Below, in pieces: positions 1-7,563 of a DNA stretch of 37,084 bases. The stretch is from Bacteroidales bacterium (GTDB lineage Bacteria > Bacteroidota > Bacteroidia > Bacteroidales > UBA12170). Below the pieces are notes generated by a model. It was not told the origin of the DNA. It searched no databases and worked only from the letters and a program-made list of their open reading frames with translations. The position numbers and the translations under genes were made by a program. Each line of letters begins with the position of its first letter. Positions within the stretch are counted from its first letter, which is position 1. The stretch spans positions 1 to 37,084 of the forward strand of contig JADGDY010000029.1 in the NCBI GenBank assembly GCA_016744655.1, read 5' to 3'.

Positions 1-865
1 AAAGGTTTTCTTCGATATTTAAAATGAACTGAGTGTGTTTTTTAAACTGATGAAAACTAGTATCAATAAGCTCGTTAATAGTTTGAAGTATTTTTACTTC
101 TGATTTGTCGGTGGAAAGCAATTTGGTATTTCTGCTATATTCCAAAATTCCATCAATTAGTCCGGTAAGTTTTGAAGACGAATTACTAATGATATCTAAT
201 ACCTCAACCGCTTTTGGGTTTACAGCATCGGCGTACATGGTTTTAAAAAGAGCAGATAGTTGTATGATATTATTTAGAGGAGACTTTATATCATGGGCAG
301 CTATTCTAGCAAAATTATCAAGGGCTTCGTTTTGAATTTCTAGTTCATAGAGTTTAATGTTAAGCTCCATTGTTCTTTTGCGCGCTTCAAATAATTCAAT
401 AACTTGATTGCTGAGTGTAATTAAAGCATTTTGCTGTTCCTTATTTAGTTCTTTGGGTTTATTATCAATCACACATAAGGTTCCAACAGGATAACCATCG
501 GCACTAACCAAAGGAATTCCAGCATAAAATATCACATTTGGAGCACCCGTAACCAATGGGTTATCGTGAAATCTTTCATCATCTCTGGAATCAGGGACTA
601 TCAGTATCTCATCTTTATGATTGATGGCGTGGGCACAAAAGGCAACATTTCGAGGTGTAGATTCTGCCTCTAATCCTTTTCTCGATTTAAACCATTGTCT
701 ATCATCATCAATTAAGCTAATCAGAGAAATAGGAGTTTCACAAATATAGGAAGCTAGAGCTGTAATTTCATCATATTCTTTTTCAGGCATGGTGTCTAAA
801 ATGGAATATTTCTTTAACTCCTCTAATCGCTTGATTTCGTTTTGTGGTATTTTAGGCTCTATCAT
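1..865 (-). CDS. GAF-domain sensor histidine kinase (3' end outside window)
   Basis: I translated this minus-strand frame by hand from ATG at 865 (MIEPKIPQNEIKRLEEL); it stays open to base 1, so about 288 N-terminal residues are present and the ATP-binding domain is missing. Residues about 20-165 look like a GAF domain of the phytochrome-like kinase type (motifs TPISLISLIDDDRQWF and GTLCVIDNKP). A short coiled linker follows, then a HisKA-type dimerisation helix with AAHDIKSPLNNI, placing the phospho-acceptor at His191. There are no transmembrane segments, so it is probably a soluble sensor. The HDIKSPL form (rather than HEIRTPL) is typical of GAF-HisKA kinases in Bacteroidota. A TATATTTG element lies 57 bases upstream. 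The ligand is unknown and no response regulator is visible nearby. Confidence 0.85.
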   Translation of the reverse strand, partial: MIEPKIPQNEIKRLEELKKYSILDTMPEKEYDEITALASYICETPISLISLIDDDRQWFKSRKGLEAESTPRNVAFCAHAINHKDEILIVPDSRDDERFHDNPLVTGAPNVIFYAGIPLVSADGYPVGTLCVIDNKPKELNKEQQNALITLSNQVIELFEARKRTMELNIKLYELEIQNEALDNFARIAAHDIKSPLNNIIQLSALFKTMYADAVNPKAVEVLDIISNSSSKLTGLIDGILEYSRNTKLLSTDKSEVKILQTINELIDTSFHQFKKHTQFILNIEENL

Positions 866-921
866 GCGCTCTGAATTAATTTAATGTTTAGAGTTTCTAC
901 AAATGATTTATCAAATAAATT

Positions 922-929
922 CAAATATA
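922..929 (-). promoter_or_regulatory. -7 promoter element of the GAF kinase gene
   Basis: Minus-strand TATATTTG fits the Bacteroidota TAnnTTTG consensus and lies 57 bases upstream of the kinase ATG. No clear TTTG -33 box was seen. Confidence 0.5.
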
Positions 930-991
930 GTTTAATATTGGTAATATGGGTTGAATATTTCGTGGAACTTAGAGAATCTGGTGCTTTGTAA

Positions 992-2110
992 CTAAAGCTT
1001 CTTCTCGAAAATCCTGTATTTCTTGTAAACAATAGCATCTAGTCTTTCCATTAATGCTCTCATTTTTTTGTTCTCTTCTAAAATGAGATGACTATCCAAT
1101 ACCTTTAAGTTTGCTTTTTTTGCCGATTCAAATAAGCTAACAGCCATAAGAGCATCTATTCCTGAATTTCTAATATTATCCTTTACACAGCCTAATAGAA
1201 GGTTGAGTTGTGAGGCTTTTTTAAAGGAACGTAGAATATGATAAAATCCCAAGGGAAATAATTGCCCATTTGCTTTTCTAAAACCATCGCTAATATCTGG
1301 CATAGCAACCACAAAGGCTACAATCTTTTCATCTTCGTCGGCAACTATTTTTATAAATTCAGGATTAAGTAAAGGAAGGAAACGCTCTGAAAATTCTTTT
1401 GCTTCTCTATCTTTAAGGGGAGCAAAACCATAGATATCTGTATAGGTTTGGTTAATGAGATCGAAAACTGGCTTTACATAGGGTCTAACGTTTTTTGATT
1501 TGTTGAATTCCAAAATTTTAAATCCTCTAGTTTGTACTCGCTCAGCTACTTTCGCGTAAAACTCAGGTATAAGTTGAGGAATATCTAACCTATATTCAAA
1601 AAGGTCCAACTTTTTTTCATAGCCTAATTTTTTAGAGAAATCAATCATATATGGATAGCTACAATTGGTCACCATAACAGTCATTGGATCATCAAAACCT
1701 TCAACTAAATAACCTTGAGGATCTTTATCAGAAAACCCTAAAGGACCCACCACTTTTTCCATCCTATTTTCTTTGGCCCAATCCTCTATGGTTTTTAAAA
1801 GAGCATGATAAACTTCAATATCATCATAGGTTTCTGCAAAACAGAAGCGTGCATTTTTTTCATCATGCCCTTGATTATAGGAATGATTGATAATGCCCAT
1901 AATTCTACCCACCACTTTATTGTTTTTTTCTGCTAAAAGTAGTTTTGTATCACAGTGTTCAAAAGAATGGTTTTTCTTTTTGTCAAATACCTTCCATTCA
2001 TCGGAAATTAAAGGTGGCAACCATTCTTTATGGTTTTTGTGGATTTCAAAGGGCAAGCCGATGAATATCTTTAAATCCTTTTTAGAAACAACTTCTTTGA
2101 TTTTGATCAT
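992..2110 (-). CDS. GNAT-fold acyltransferase-like protein (YghO-like; possible N-acyltransferase in lipid synthesis)
   Basis: This 372-residue protein has an N-terminal GNAT-like half: WLPPLISDEWKVFDKKKN, then KKNHSFEHCDTKLLLAE and VVGRIMGIINHSYN (residues about 30-80), then VVGPLGFSDKDPQGYLVEGF (about 120-140). This matches the pattern I know from the widespread 'acyl-CoA N-acyltransferase' proteins resembling E. coli YghO. I believe, without being able to check, that the bacterial ceramide synthase of Caulobacter belongs to this broad group. No signal peptide or membrane segment is seen. It starts 8 bases after the PAP2 gene ends, so the two are almost certainly cotranscribed. Inference: it may acylate a lipid precursor. 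An ordinary small-molecule acetyltransferase of unknown substrate is the alternative. Confidence 0.6.
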   Translation of the reverse strand: MIKIKEVVSKKDLKIFIGLPFEIHKNHKEWLPPLISDEWKVFDKKKNHSFEHCDTKLLLAEKNNKVVGRIMGIINHSYNQGHDEKNARFCFAETYDDIEVYHALLKTIEDWAKENRMEKVVGPLGFSDKDPQGYLVEGFDDPMTVMVTNCSYPYMIDFSKKLGYEKKLDLFEYRLDIPQLIPEFYAKVAERVQTRGFKILEFNKSKNVRPYVKPVFDLINQTYTDIYGFAPLKDREAKEFSERFLPLLNPEFIKIVADEDEKIVAFVVAMPDISDGFRKANGQLFPLGFYHILRSFKKASQLNLLLGCVKDNIRNSGIDALMAVSLFESAKKANLKVLDSHLILEENKKMRALMERLDAIVYKKYRIFEKKL

Positions 2111-2118
2111 TGAACTCT

Positions 2119-2991
2119 TTAGTTATGATGGTTTGTTGATTCTTGTTGCTTCCAAGTGGGAGCTTGGTATAAAAAATCGGATAAATATAAGATAAAAGGA
2201 GCAATGAGCAAGCCTCCTACAACATCAATGGCATAATGTGCTTTTATATAAACTGTTGATAAAATAAGGAGAATAACAAAAGGCCATGACCAATGAAAAA
2301 ATACACGGATATATTTCCATGATAACATAAGGATGATGATAGAAATACCAACATGAGAACTTGGGAAAGCTCCTGTTGGGTGTTCTGCTGTATCTTGTAT
2401 AAAGATGACTATATCTTTGAATATATAAGCATCAGGAACTTGGTTATCAGGAAAAGCAAAGTAAAACTGCGGCCCAGCGGAGGGAATAATGCAGAATATG
2501 GTATAGAAGATATATAGCGATGCACTTAGCTTAAAAACCAGTTGATTGAAAAGCTCCTTTTTTTGGAATAAAACATATAAACTAAAGAAAAGGATTAATA
2601 GGTAGAAGCTAAAATAACCAAAGTACATCAACTCACTAAATATCTGTTGTGGTAATAGTTGTGAGAATGTGATACTTAGCTGTGAGCCAAAAATATAATC
2701 TTCCCATAGTATTAAATGGGAATCTATGTTTTCCATAAAAAGCTGATTATAGAAATATGTTTCTGAATAGAAATATCCACTCAGAATTAATGGGTAACTA
2801 TTTCTGAGGATGTTAATGATATTGTTATTGCTCTTTTGATTGATATATATCAGTACAAGAATAGTTGGGACTAATATTAAACGAGTCAAAAGGAGAAGGG
2901 GAGAGTAATCGCCCCACTCCATCAATAAAAAAAGAGTGCTCAATAGTAGATATGAGAAAAATAAATAATCGAGTCTTTTAAATGGAATCAC
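2119..2991 (-). CDS. PAP2-superfamily membrane protein, Aur1/Ipt1-like (lipid phosphatase or head-group transferase)
   Basis: This integral membrane protein has about six hydrophobic segments. The PAP2 signature is split between FPSSHVGIS and YIKAHYAIDVVGG, giving the two catalytic histidines and the partner aspartate; SAGPQFYFAFPD precedes them, as in inositolphosphotransferase-type (Aur1/Ipt1) members. The usual KxxxxxxRP box is not clear. I start it at GTG 2991 (MIPFKRLDYLF, 290 residues). The longer frame begins with an ATG at 3051 that lies in the loop of the sucB terminator and upstream of the TATCTTTG promoter at 3010-3017, so that ATG cannot be used from this promoter. It leads a two-gene unit with the acyltransferase-like gene. 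Family-level function is secure; the substrate is not. Confidence 0.72.
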   Translation of the reverse strand: MIPFKRLDYLFFSYLLLSTLFLLMEWGDYSPLLLLTRLILVPTILVLIYINQKSNNNIINILRNSYPLILSGYFYSETYFYNQLFMENIDSHLILWEDYIFGSQLSITFSQLLPQQIFSELMYFGYFSFYLLILFFSLYVLFQKKELFNQLVFKLSASLYIFYTIFCIIPSAGPQFYFAFPDNQVPDAYIFKDIVIFIQDTAEHPTGAFPSSHVGISIIILMLSWKYIRVFFHWSWPFVILLILSTVYIKAHYAIDVVGGLLIAPFILYLSDFLYQAPTWKQQESTNHHN

Positions 2992-3009
2992 ATTTTTGTT
3001 TTTAGCGTG

Positions 3010-3017
3010 CAAAGATA
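3010..3017 (-). promoter_or_regulatory. -7 promoter element for the PAP2-acyltransferase unit
   Basis: Minus-strand TATCTTTG (TAnnTTTG) lies 18 bases upstream of the GTG at 2991 and just downstream of the sucAB terminator, so the unit has its own promoter. Confidence 0.6.
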
Positions 3018-3034
3018 GGATTTTGGAGAAGGCC

Positions 3035-3066
3035 AAAAAAAAAGGCCGCATAAAAATGCAGCCTTT
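3035..3066 (-). terminator. Rho-independent terminator of sucA-sucB
   Basis: Read on the minus strand, AAAGGC-t-GCAT pairs with ATGC-g-GCCTTT around a TTTT loop and runs into a T tract. It begins 20 bases after the sucB stop. Confidence 0.85.
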
Positions 3067-3086
3067 AATATCATTATCGTTGGTTT

Positions 3087-4361
3087 TTACAATCCTAACA
3101 GTTCTGCAGTAGGTTCTCCACCATCAAACAGCATTTTCTCAGGATTCTCCAATAACTCTTTTACTTTCACTAAAAAGCCAACGCTCTCTCGTCCATCTAC
3201 TATTCTATGGTCATAACTTAAGGCCACATACATAATAGGGTGAATTTCTACCTTTCCTTTTACTGCAATTGGGCGTTCTACAATATTATGCATTCCCAAA
3301 ATGGCAGACTGAGGAGGGTTAATAATAGGAGTGGAGAGCATACTTCCAAACACTCCTCCGTTAGTAATGGTAAAGGTTCCGCCAGTCATTTCGTCGAGAC
3401 CAAGTTTCCCATCACGTGCTTTAATAGCTAGTCTTTTAATATCTGCTTCTATTTCTGCTAAACTCATGGTTTCTGCATTGCGCACCACAGGAACCACAAG
3501 TCCTTTTGGAGAGCTTACAGCAATACTCACATCGGCATATTCAAAGCTTCTTACCAAATCTCCATCAATCATAGAATTGATTTGAGGAAAATGCTTCATG
3601 GCAATAGTACAAGCCTTGGTGAAGAATGACATAAATCCTAGTCCAACACCATGCGTTTCTTTAAATTGCTCTTTATACTTCTTTCTAATTTCAAAAATAG
3701 GCGTCATATTCACCTCATTAAAAGTGGTGAGCATGGCGGTTTCATTTTTCACGCTGACTAATCTTTGAGCGAGCTTTTTTCTCAGCATGCTCATTTTTTG
3801 CTCTTTTTGTTCTCGTCCACCACCCCAGCTATCATTACTGTATTTAGCAGAGTTTGCAACACCAGAAGCTTTAGCATTTTTAAAGAACTCAATGTCTTTT
3901 ACTCCAAGGCGCAGTGATTTATAGAAAGCATCCAATTCTGAAGCATCAATATTTTCCTCTTCCATAAGTTTGCGTGCCAATGGAGAAAGTTTAAATCCAA
4001 AACTATCGTCAGGAGCTTGAGCTTTCTTTTCTTTTTTTGGAGCCTCTTCTTTTTTAGCTTCAGGGGCTTTTTCTTTCTTGGCTTCAACAGGAGCAGGGGC
4101 CGATGCTTCTGGAATTTCTACTTTTGCATCGGTGTCTATTCTAGCAATTACAGAACCCACATCAACAGTTTCGCCTTCTTCCACCAGTATTTCAATCTTA
4201 CCGCTGGCTTCAGCTGTAATGCTTAAAGTTGCTTTATCGGAGTCAACCTCTAAAATTTCCATGTCTTTTGCCACGCCAGCACCATTTTCAACCAACCAAC
4301 TGGCTATTTGAACTTCGCTAATGGATTCACCTGGAGTAGGGACTATTATATCTATTATCAT
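3087..4361 (-). CDS. sucB: 2-oxoglutarate dehydrogenase E2, dihydrolipoyllysine succinyltransferase
   Basis: This E2 transfers the succinyl group from lipoate to CoA in the 2-oxoglutarate dehydrogenase complex of the TCA cycle. Residues 1-77 are one lipoyl domain with the lipoylated lysine at Lys43 in EVDSDKATL. An Ala/Pro/Lys/Glu-rich flexible linker follows (about 88-118), then a short, poorly conserved peripheral-subunit-binding segment (LSPLARKLMEEENIDASEL, about 125-145). The catalytic domain from about 185 ends with SYDHRIVDG, giving His385 and Asp389 of the HxxxDG active site. Its 424 residues are normal for the family. It lies 23 bases after sucA in the same direction; no E3 (lpd) gene is near. 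The binding segment lacks the usual Gly/Arg-rich second half. Confidence 0.95.
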   Translation of the reverse strand: MIIDIIVPTPGESISEVQIASWLVENGAGVAKDMEILEVDSDKATLSITAEASGKIEILVEEGETVDVGSVIARIDTDAKVEIPEASAPAPVEAKKEKAPEAKKEEAPKKEKKAQAPDDSFGFKLSPLARKLMEEENIDASELDAFYKSLRLGVKDIEFFKNAKASGVANSAKYSNDSWGGGREQKEQKMSMLRKKLAQRLVSVKNETAMLTTFNEVNMTPIFEIRKKYKEQFKETHGVGLGFMSFFTKACTIAMKHFPQINSMIDGDLVRSFEYADVSIAVSSPKGLVVPVVRNAETMSLAEIEADIKRLAIKARDGKLGLDEMTGGTFTITNGGVFGSMLSTPIINPPQSAILGMHNIVERPIAVKGKVEIHPIMYVALSYDHRIVDGRESVGFLVKVKELLENPEKMLFDGGEPTAELLGL

Positions 4362-4384
4362 TAGATGGTGTTTTAATCAGTTTT

Positions 4385-7192
4385 TTATTTAGTATTAACT
4401 CTTTCAATCTCAGCAAGAACTTCTTTCCAGTTATTACCAATGCAGGCCATTTTACAATCAGTACCTACTCTTGGACATTCACCGCATTCATCAAAAAGTT
4501 TCTCTATGATTTTGCGTTGCTGCATATTATGGAATTTAATACTTCCGGTTGCTGGACTTCCTGTAGCAGGACGAGAAATAATATGAATATCTAAATCATG
4601 TAATTCGCTTCTGATAAAGGTCCATGCACCCATATTGAAAGGCTCCTCTTGTACCCAAAGATATTCTTTTGCATTACTATACTTTTTCAATAATGCTTTA
4701 ATCTGAACTATCGGTAATGGGTATAATTGCTCTAATCTTACAATGGCAATGTGCTCCTTATTTCCAAGTTTGGCTTTCTCTTCAATTAAATCATAATAGA
4801 TTTTACCACTACAGAAAGCTATCTTTGTTACTTTTTTGGCATCTTCAACTTGGTCGTCAATTAATTCTTTAAAACCGCCAGTTGTGAGATCTGCCATGCT
4901 TGAAGTAGCCAATGGATGACGTAATAAACTCTTTGGTGTAAATACGATTAAAGGTTTTCTGAATTCTCGTTTTACTTGTCGACGAAGCATATGGAACATA
5001 TTAGCAGGAGTAGTAGGATTTACTACCTGCATATTATTTTCCGCGCATAATGTCAAATATCTTTCAATTCTAGCACTGGAGTGTTCTGGACCTTGGCCTT
5101 CATAACCATGTGGTAATAAAACAACTAAGTCGTTCATGACTTTCCATTTGTCTTCAGCACTGCTGATAAACTGGTCGAAAATAATTTGAGCTCCATTTCC
5201 AAAATCACCAAATTGAGCTTCCCAAATCGTTAAATCATTAGGGGAGGCTAAAGCATAACCATACTCAAATCCTAATACTCCATATTCCGAGAGAAGGGAG
5301 TTATAGATAGAAAAACGAGCTTGGTCCTCGCTAATGTTTTGCAATGGAGTGTAAGTTTCAGCACTGTCATCTAATGTAAAAACAGCATGACGGTGAGAAA
5401 AAGTCCCTCTCTGTACATCTTGTCCACTAATTCTTACTGGATATCCTTCTTTCAATAAGGTACCATAAGCTAAGAGTTCACCCATGGCCCAATCTAACTT
5501 GTCGTCCTTAAACAACATGTTTTCACGAGTCTTTTGCAAGCGAACAATTTTCCTAAACAGATTTTTTCCTTCAGGAACAGCAGTTATCTTTTGTCCAACA
5601 TACTCTAAAAAATCCTTACTGACAGATGTGTCTGGAGAGTAATCAAAATCTTTATTCTCAGCTTTTCTAATCCCTGTCCATTCTTCTTCTAGAAAGTTGG
5701 TGATATGTCCTTTGGTAATTTCTTTTGATTTTAATAAGCTTCCTTCTAAGTGCTCATTAAAACCAGCTTCCATTTGGTCTATTTTATCTTGAGAGAGGGC
5801 ATTTTCTGCCAATAGTTTCTTGGCATATATCATCCTAGGGTCAGGATGTTTCTCAATAGCTTTGTATAAAATAGGCTGTGTAAAACGAGGTTCATCACCT
5901 TCATTATGGCCATATTTTCTATAACACAGCAAATCGATAAACACATCTTTCTTAAACTTCTGTCGGAATTCCATAGCCAATTGCACGGTATATGCAACCG
6001 CTTCCACATCATCTCCATTTACATGGAAAATGGGAGATTGTATGGTTTTTCCAACATCAGTACAATAGGTAGAGGTACGAGCATCTAAATAATTGGTAGT
6101 AAATCCTACCTGATTATTAATTGCTAAATGAATAGTTCCACCAGTTCGATAGCCCTGTAATTCGGCCATCTGTACCACTTCGTAAACTACGCCTTGACCA
6201 GCTAAACTGGCATCTCCATGAATAAGAATCGGAGAGATGCTGTCTTCGCTCAAATCGCTATTCACATCATCAATTCTGGCTCTACACATTCCTTCTACCA
6301 ATGGATTTACCGCTTCTAGGTGAGAAGGGTTTGGAGATAAAGTTAAACGTACTTTATGACCTTTAGAAGTTTCTCTATCAGTAGTCGCTCCAAGGTGATA
6401 CTTTACATCGCCTAAAAGATGACTGTCATCATATTCATTCCCAGCAAACTCACTGAAGATAGTATGATAGGGCTTTTTCATAATATTAGCCATCACGTTC
6501 AGACGACCTCTATGTGCCATCCCTATCATAAACTCTTTAATCCCTTTATCTGCTCCAATTTCAACTACCGATTCCAGGGCAGGAATTAAAGCTTCGGCGC
6601 CTTCTAAGGAAAACCTTTTCTGGCCGGGGAATTTTCTATGTATGAACTTCTCAAAACCAACAGCCTGAGTTAGTTTATAAAGAATCCTCTGTTTTCTTTC
6701 TGGAGCAAAGTCAGGTTTATTCTGACGGGCTTCCATCTTTTCTTTTAACCAAGAAACTTGTTCTGTATCTCTGATATATACATATTCAACAGCAACTGAA
6801 CCACAATAGGTTTTCTCCAATGCAGAAATGATATCTTTCAGCTTTGCAGGACCCATGCCAAGCTTGTTTCCGGCTTGGAATATCTTTTCTAGGTCAGCTT
6901 TTGTTAAATCGTAGTTTTCAATATCCAAACTAGGCGTGTATTGACGACGGGTACGAACAGGATTTGTTTTGGTAAAAAGATGTCCACGTTTTCTATAATC
7001 TTCAATCAGATTAATTACTTTATATTCGGAGGCAGAAACGGTATCTTCTTCACCATAATTCTTTCTGCTGAATTCAAAACCCTCGAAGAATTTCTTCCAG
7101 CCTTCTTCAATAGAATCTGGGTCTTGGAGGTAGTTTTGATAAAGCTCCTCAATAAATTCAGGATTATTATTTAAGTACGAATGCTTTTCCAT
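4385..7192 (-). CDS. sucA: 2-oxoglutarate dehydrogenase E1 component
   Basis: This is the thiamine-diphosphate-dependent decarboxylase that opens the 2-oxoglutarate dehydrogenase reaction. The N-terminus has the E1o-type E2-binding helix region (NNPEFIEELYQNYLQDPDSI), followed by GMAHRGRLNVMAN, the cofactor region HGDASLAGQGVVYE with AINNQVGFTT, and ISGQDVQRGTFSHRHAV with EAQFGDFGNGAQ in the second transketolase-like half. At 935 residues it is full length. The C-terminus after RPATGSPATGS carries an unusual cysteine-rich tail with Cys903, Cys906, Cys913 and Cys917. The first gene of the sucA-sucB operon, it has a candidate promoter at 7283-7290 and a 16-base perfect palindrome in its leader at 7205-7220. 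Confidence 0.96.
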   Translation of the reverse strand: MEKHSYLNNNPEFIEELYQNYLQDPDSIEEGWKKFFEGFEFSRKNYGEEDTVSASEYKVINLIEDYRKRGHLFTKTNPVRTRRQYTPSLDIENYDLTKADLEKIFQAGNKLGMGPAKLKDIISALEKTYCGSVAVEYVYIRDTEQVSWLKEKMEARQNKPDFAPERKQRILYKLTQAVGFEKFIHRKFPGQKRFSLEGAEALIPALESVVEIGADKGIKEFMIGMAHRGRLNVMANIMKKPYHTIFSEFAGNEYDDSHLLGDVKYHLGATTDRETSKGHKVRLTLSPNPSHLEAVNPLVEGMCRARIDDVNSDLSEDSISPILIHGDASLAGQGVVYEVVQMAELQGYRTGGTIHLAINNQVGFTTNYLDARTSTYCTDVGKTIQSPIFHVNGDDVEAVAYTVQLAMEFRQKFKKDVFIDLLCYRKYGHNEGDEPRFTQPILYKAIEKHPDPRMIYAKKLLAENALSQDKIDQMEAGFNEHLEGSLLKSKEITKGHITNFLEEEWTGIRKAENKDFDYSPDTSVSKDFLEYVGQKITAVPEGKNLFRKIVRLQKTRENMLFKDDKLDWAMGELLAYGTLLKEGYPVRISGQDVQRGTFSHRHAVFTLDDSAETYTPLQNISEDQARFSIYNSLLSEYGVLGFEYGYALASPNDLTIWEAQFGDFGNGAQIIFDQFISSAEDKWKVMNDLVVLLPHGYEGQGPEHSSARIERYLTLCAENNMQVVNPTTPANMFHMLRRQVKREFRKPLIVFTPKSLLRHPLATSSMADLTTGGFKELIDDQVEDAKKVTKIAFCSGKIYYDLIEEKAKLGNKEHIAIVRLEQLYPLPIVQIKALLKKYSNAKEYLWVQEEPFNMGAWTFIRSELHDLDIHIISRPATGSPATGSIKFHNMQQRKIIEKLFDECGECPRVGTDCKMACIGNNWKEVLAEIERVNTK

Positions 7193-7204
7193 TTAGGTTT
7201 TTTT

Positions 7205-7220
7205 ATGTGTTTAAACACAT
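7205..7220. promoter_or_regulatory. Perfect 16-bp palindrome in the sucA leader, candidate operator
   Basis: ATGTGTTTAAACACAT is a perfect inverted repeat whose near edge is 12 bases upstream of the sucA ATG and downstream of its candidate promoter. A symmetric site of this size suits a dimeric regulator. Its factor is unknown. Confidence 0.4.
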
Positions 7221-7282
7221 GGTTCTAGATTTCAATGCTTATAAAATTACTTAGAATTGAGTTTAGAACGATTTTAAATAAG

Positions 7283-7290
7283 CAAAATTA
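7283..7290 (-). promoter_or_regulatory. Candidate -7 promoter element of sucAB
   Basis: Minus-strand TAATTTTG matches TAnnTTTG and would give a leader of roughly 80 bases containing the palindrome at 7205-7220. A TTTG lies 23 bases further upstream, slightly far for a -33 box. Confidence 0.45.
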
Positions 7291-7563
7291 GAAAATTCCA
7301 CCAAGTAGGCACGCAAATCATTGATTTTTCTGGGGTTTTTTTGATTTTTTTAGGAAACAAGTGTAATTATTGGAGCCTACTTTTTGTGAATGGCTTGTTT
7401 TGTTGTTCAATTGCCATTGAAGAATGCAACTATATCTCATACATTGATGTCTTTACAGTTAAGTAAATGATTTGATCTACAAGTTTTTAAATGCTTGTTA
7501 ATAAAGGTTGTAGATTTTCAGTTAAAATAATTGATTTATATTTTATCCACTAAAAATAACACA

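Larger units (their letters stand above)
7193..7563. other. Intergenic region between divergent sucA and the YCF48-like gene
   Basis: It holds the sucA promoter and palindrome (annotated separately) and a small inverted repeat, TTCAAT-TGCC-ATTGAA at 7406-7421. I see no convincing reading frame, RNA gene or clear promoter for the plus-strand gene. Confidence 0.5.

Noticed and set aside
105-335. Plus-strand reading frame of 76 codons
   Set aside because: It is the antisense shadow of the GAF kinase gene, whose minus-strand frame has clear domains.
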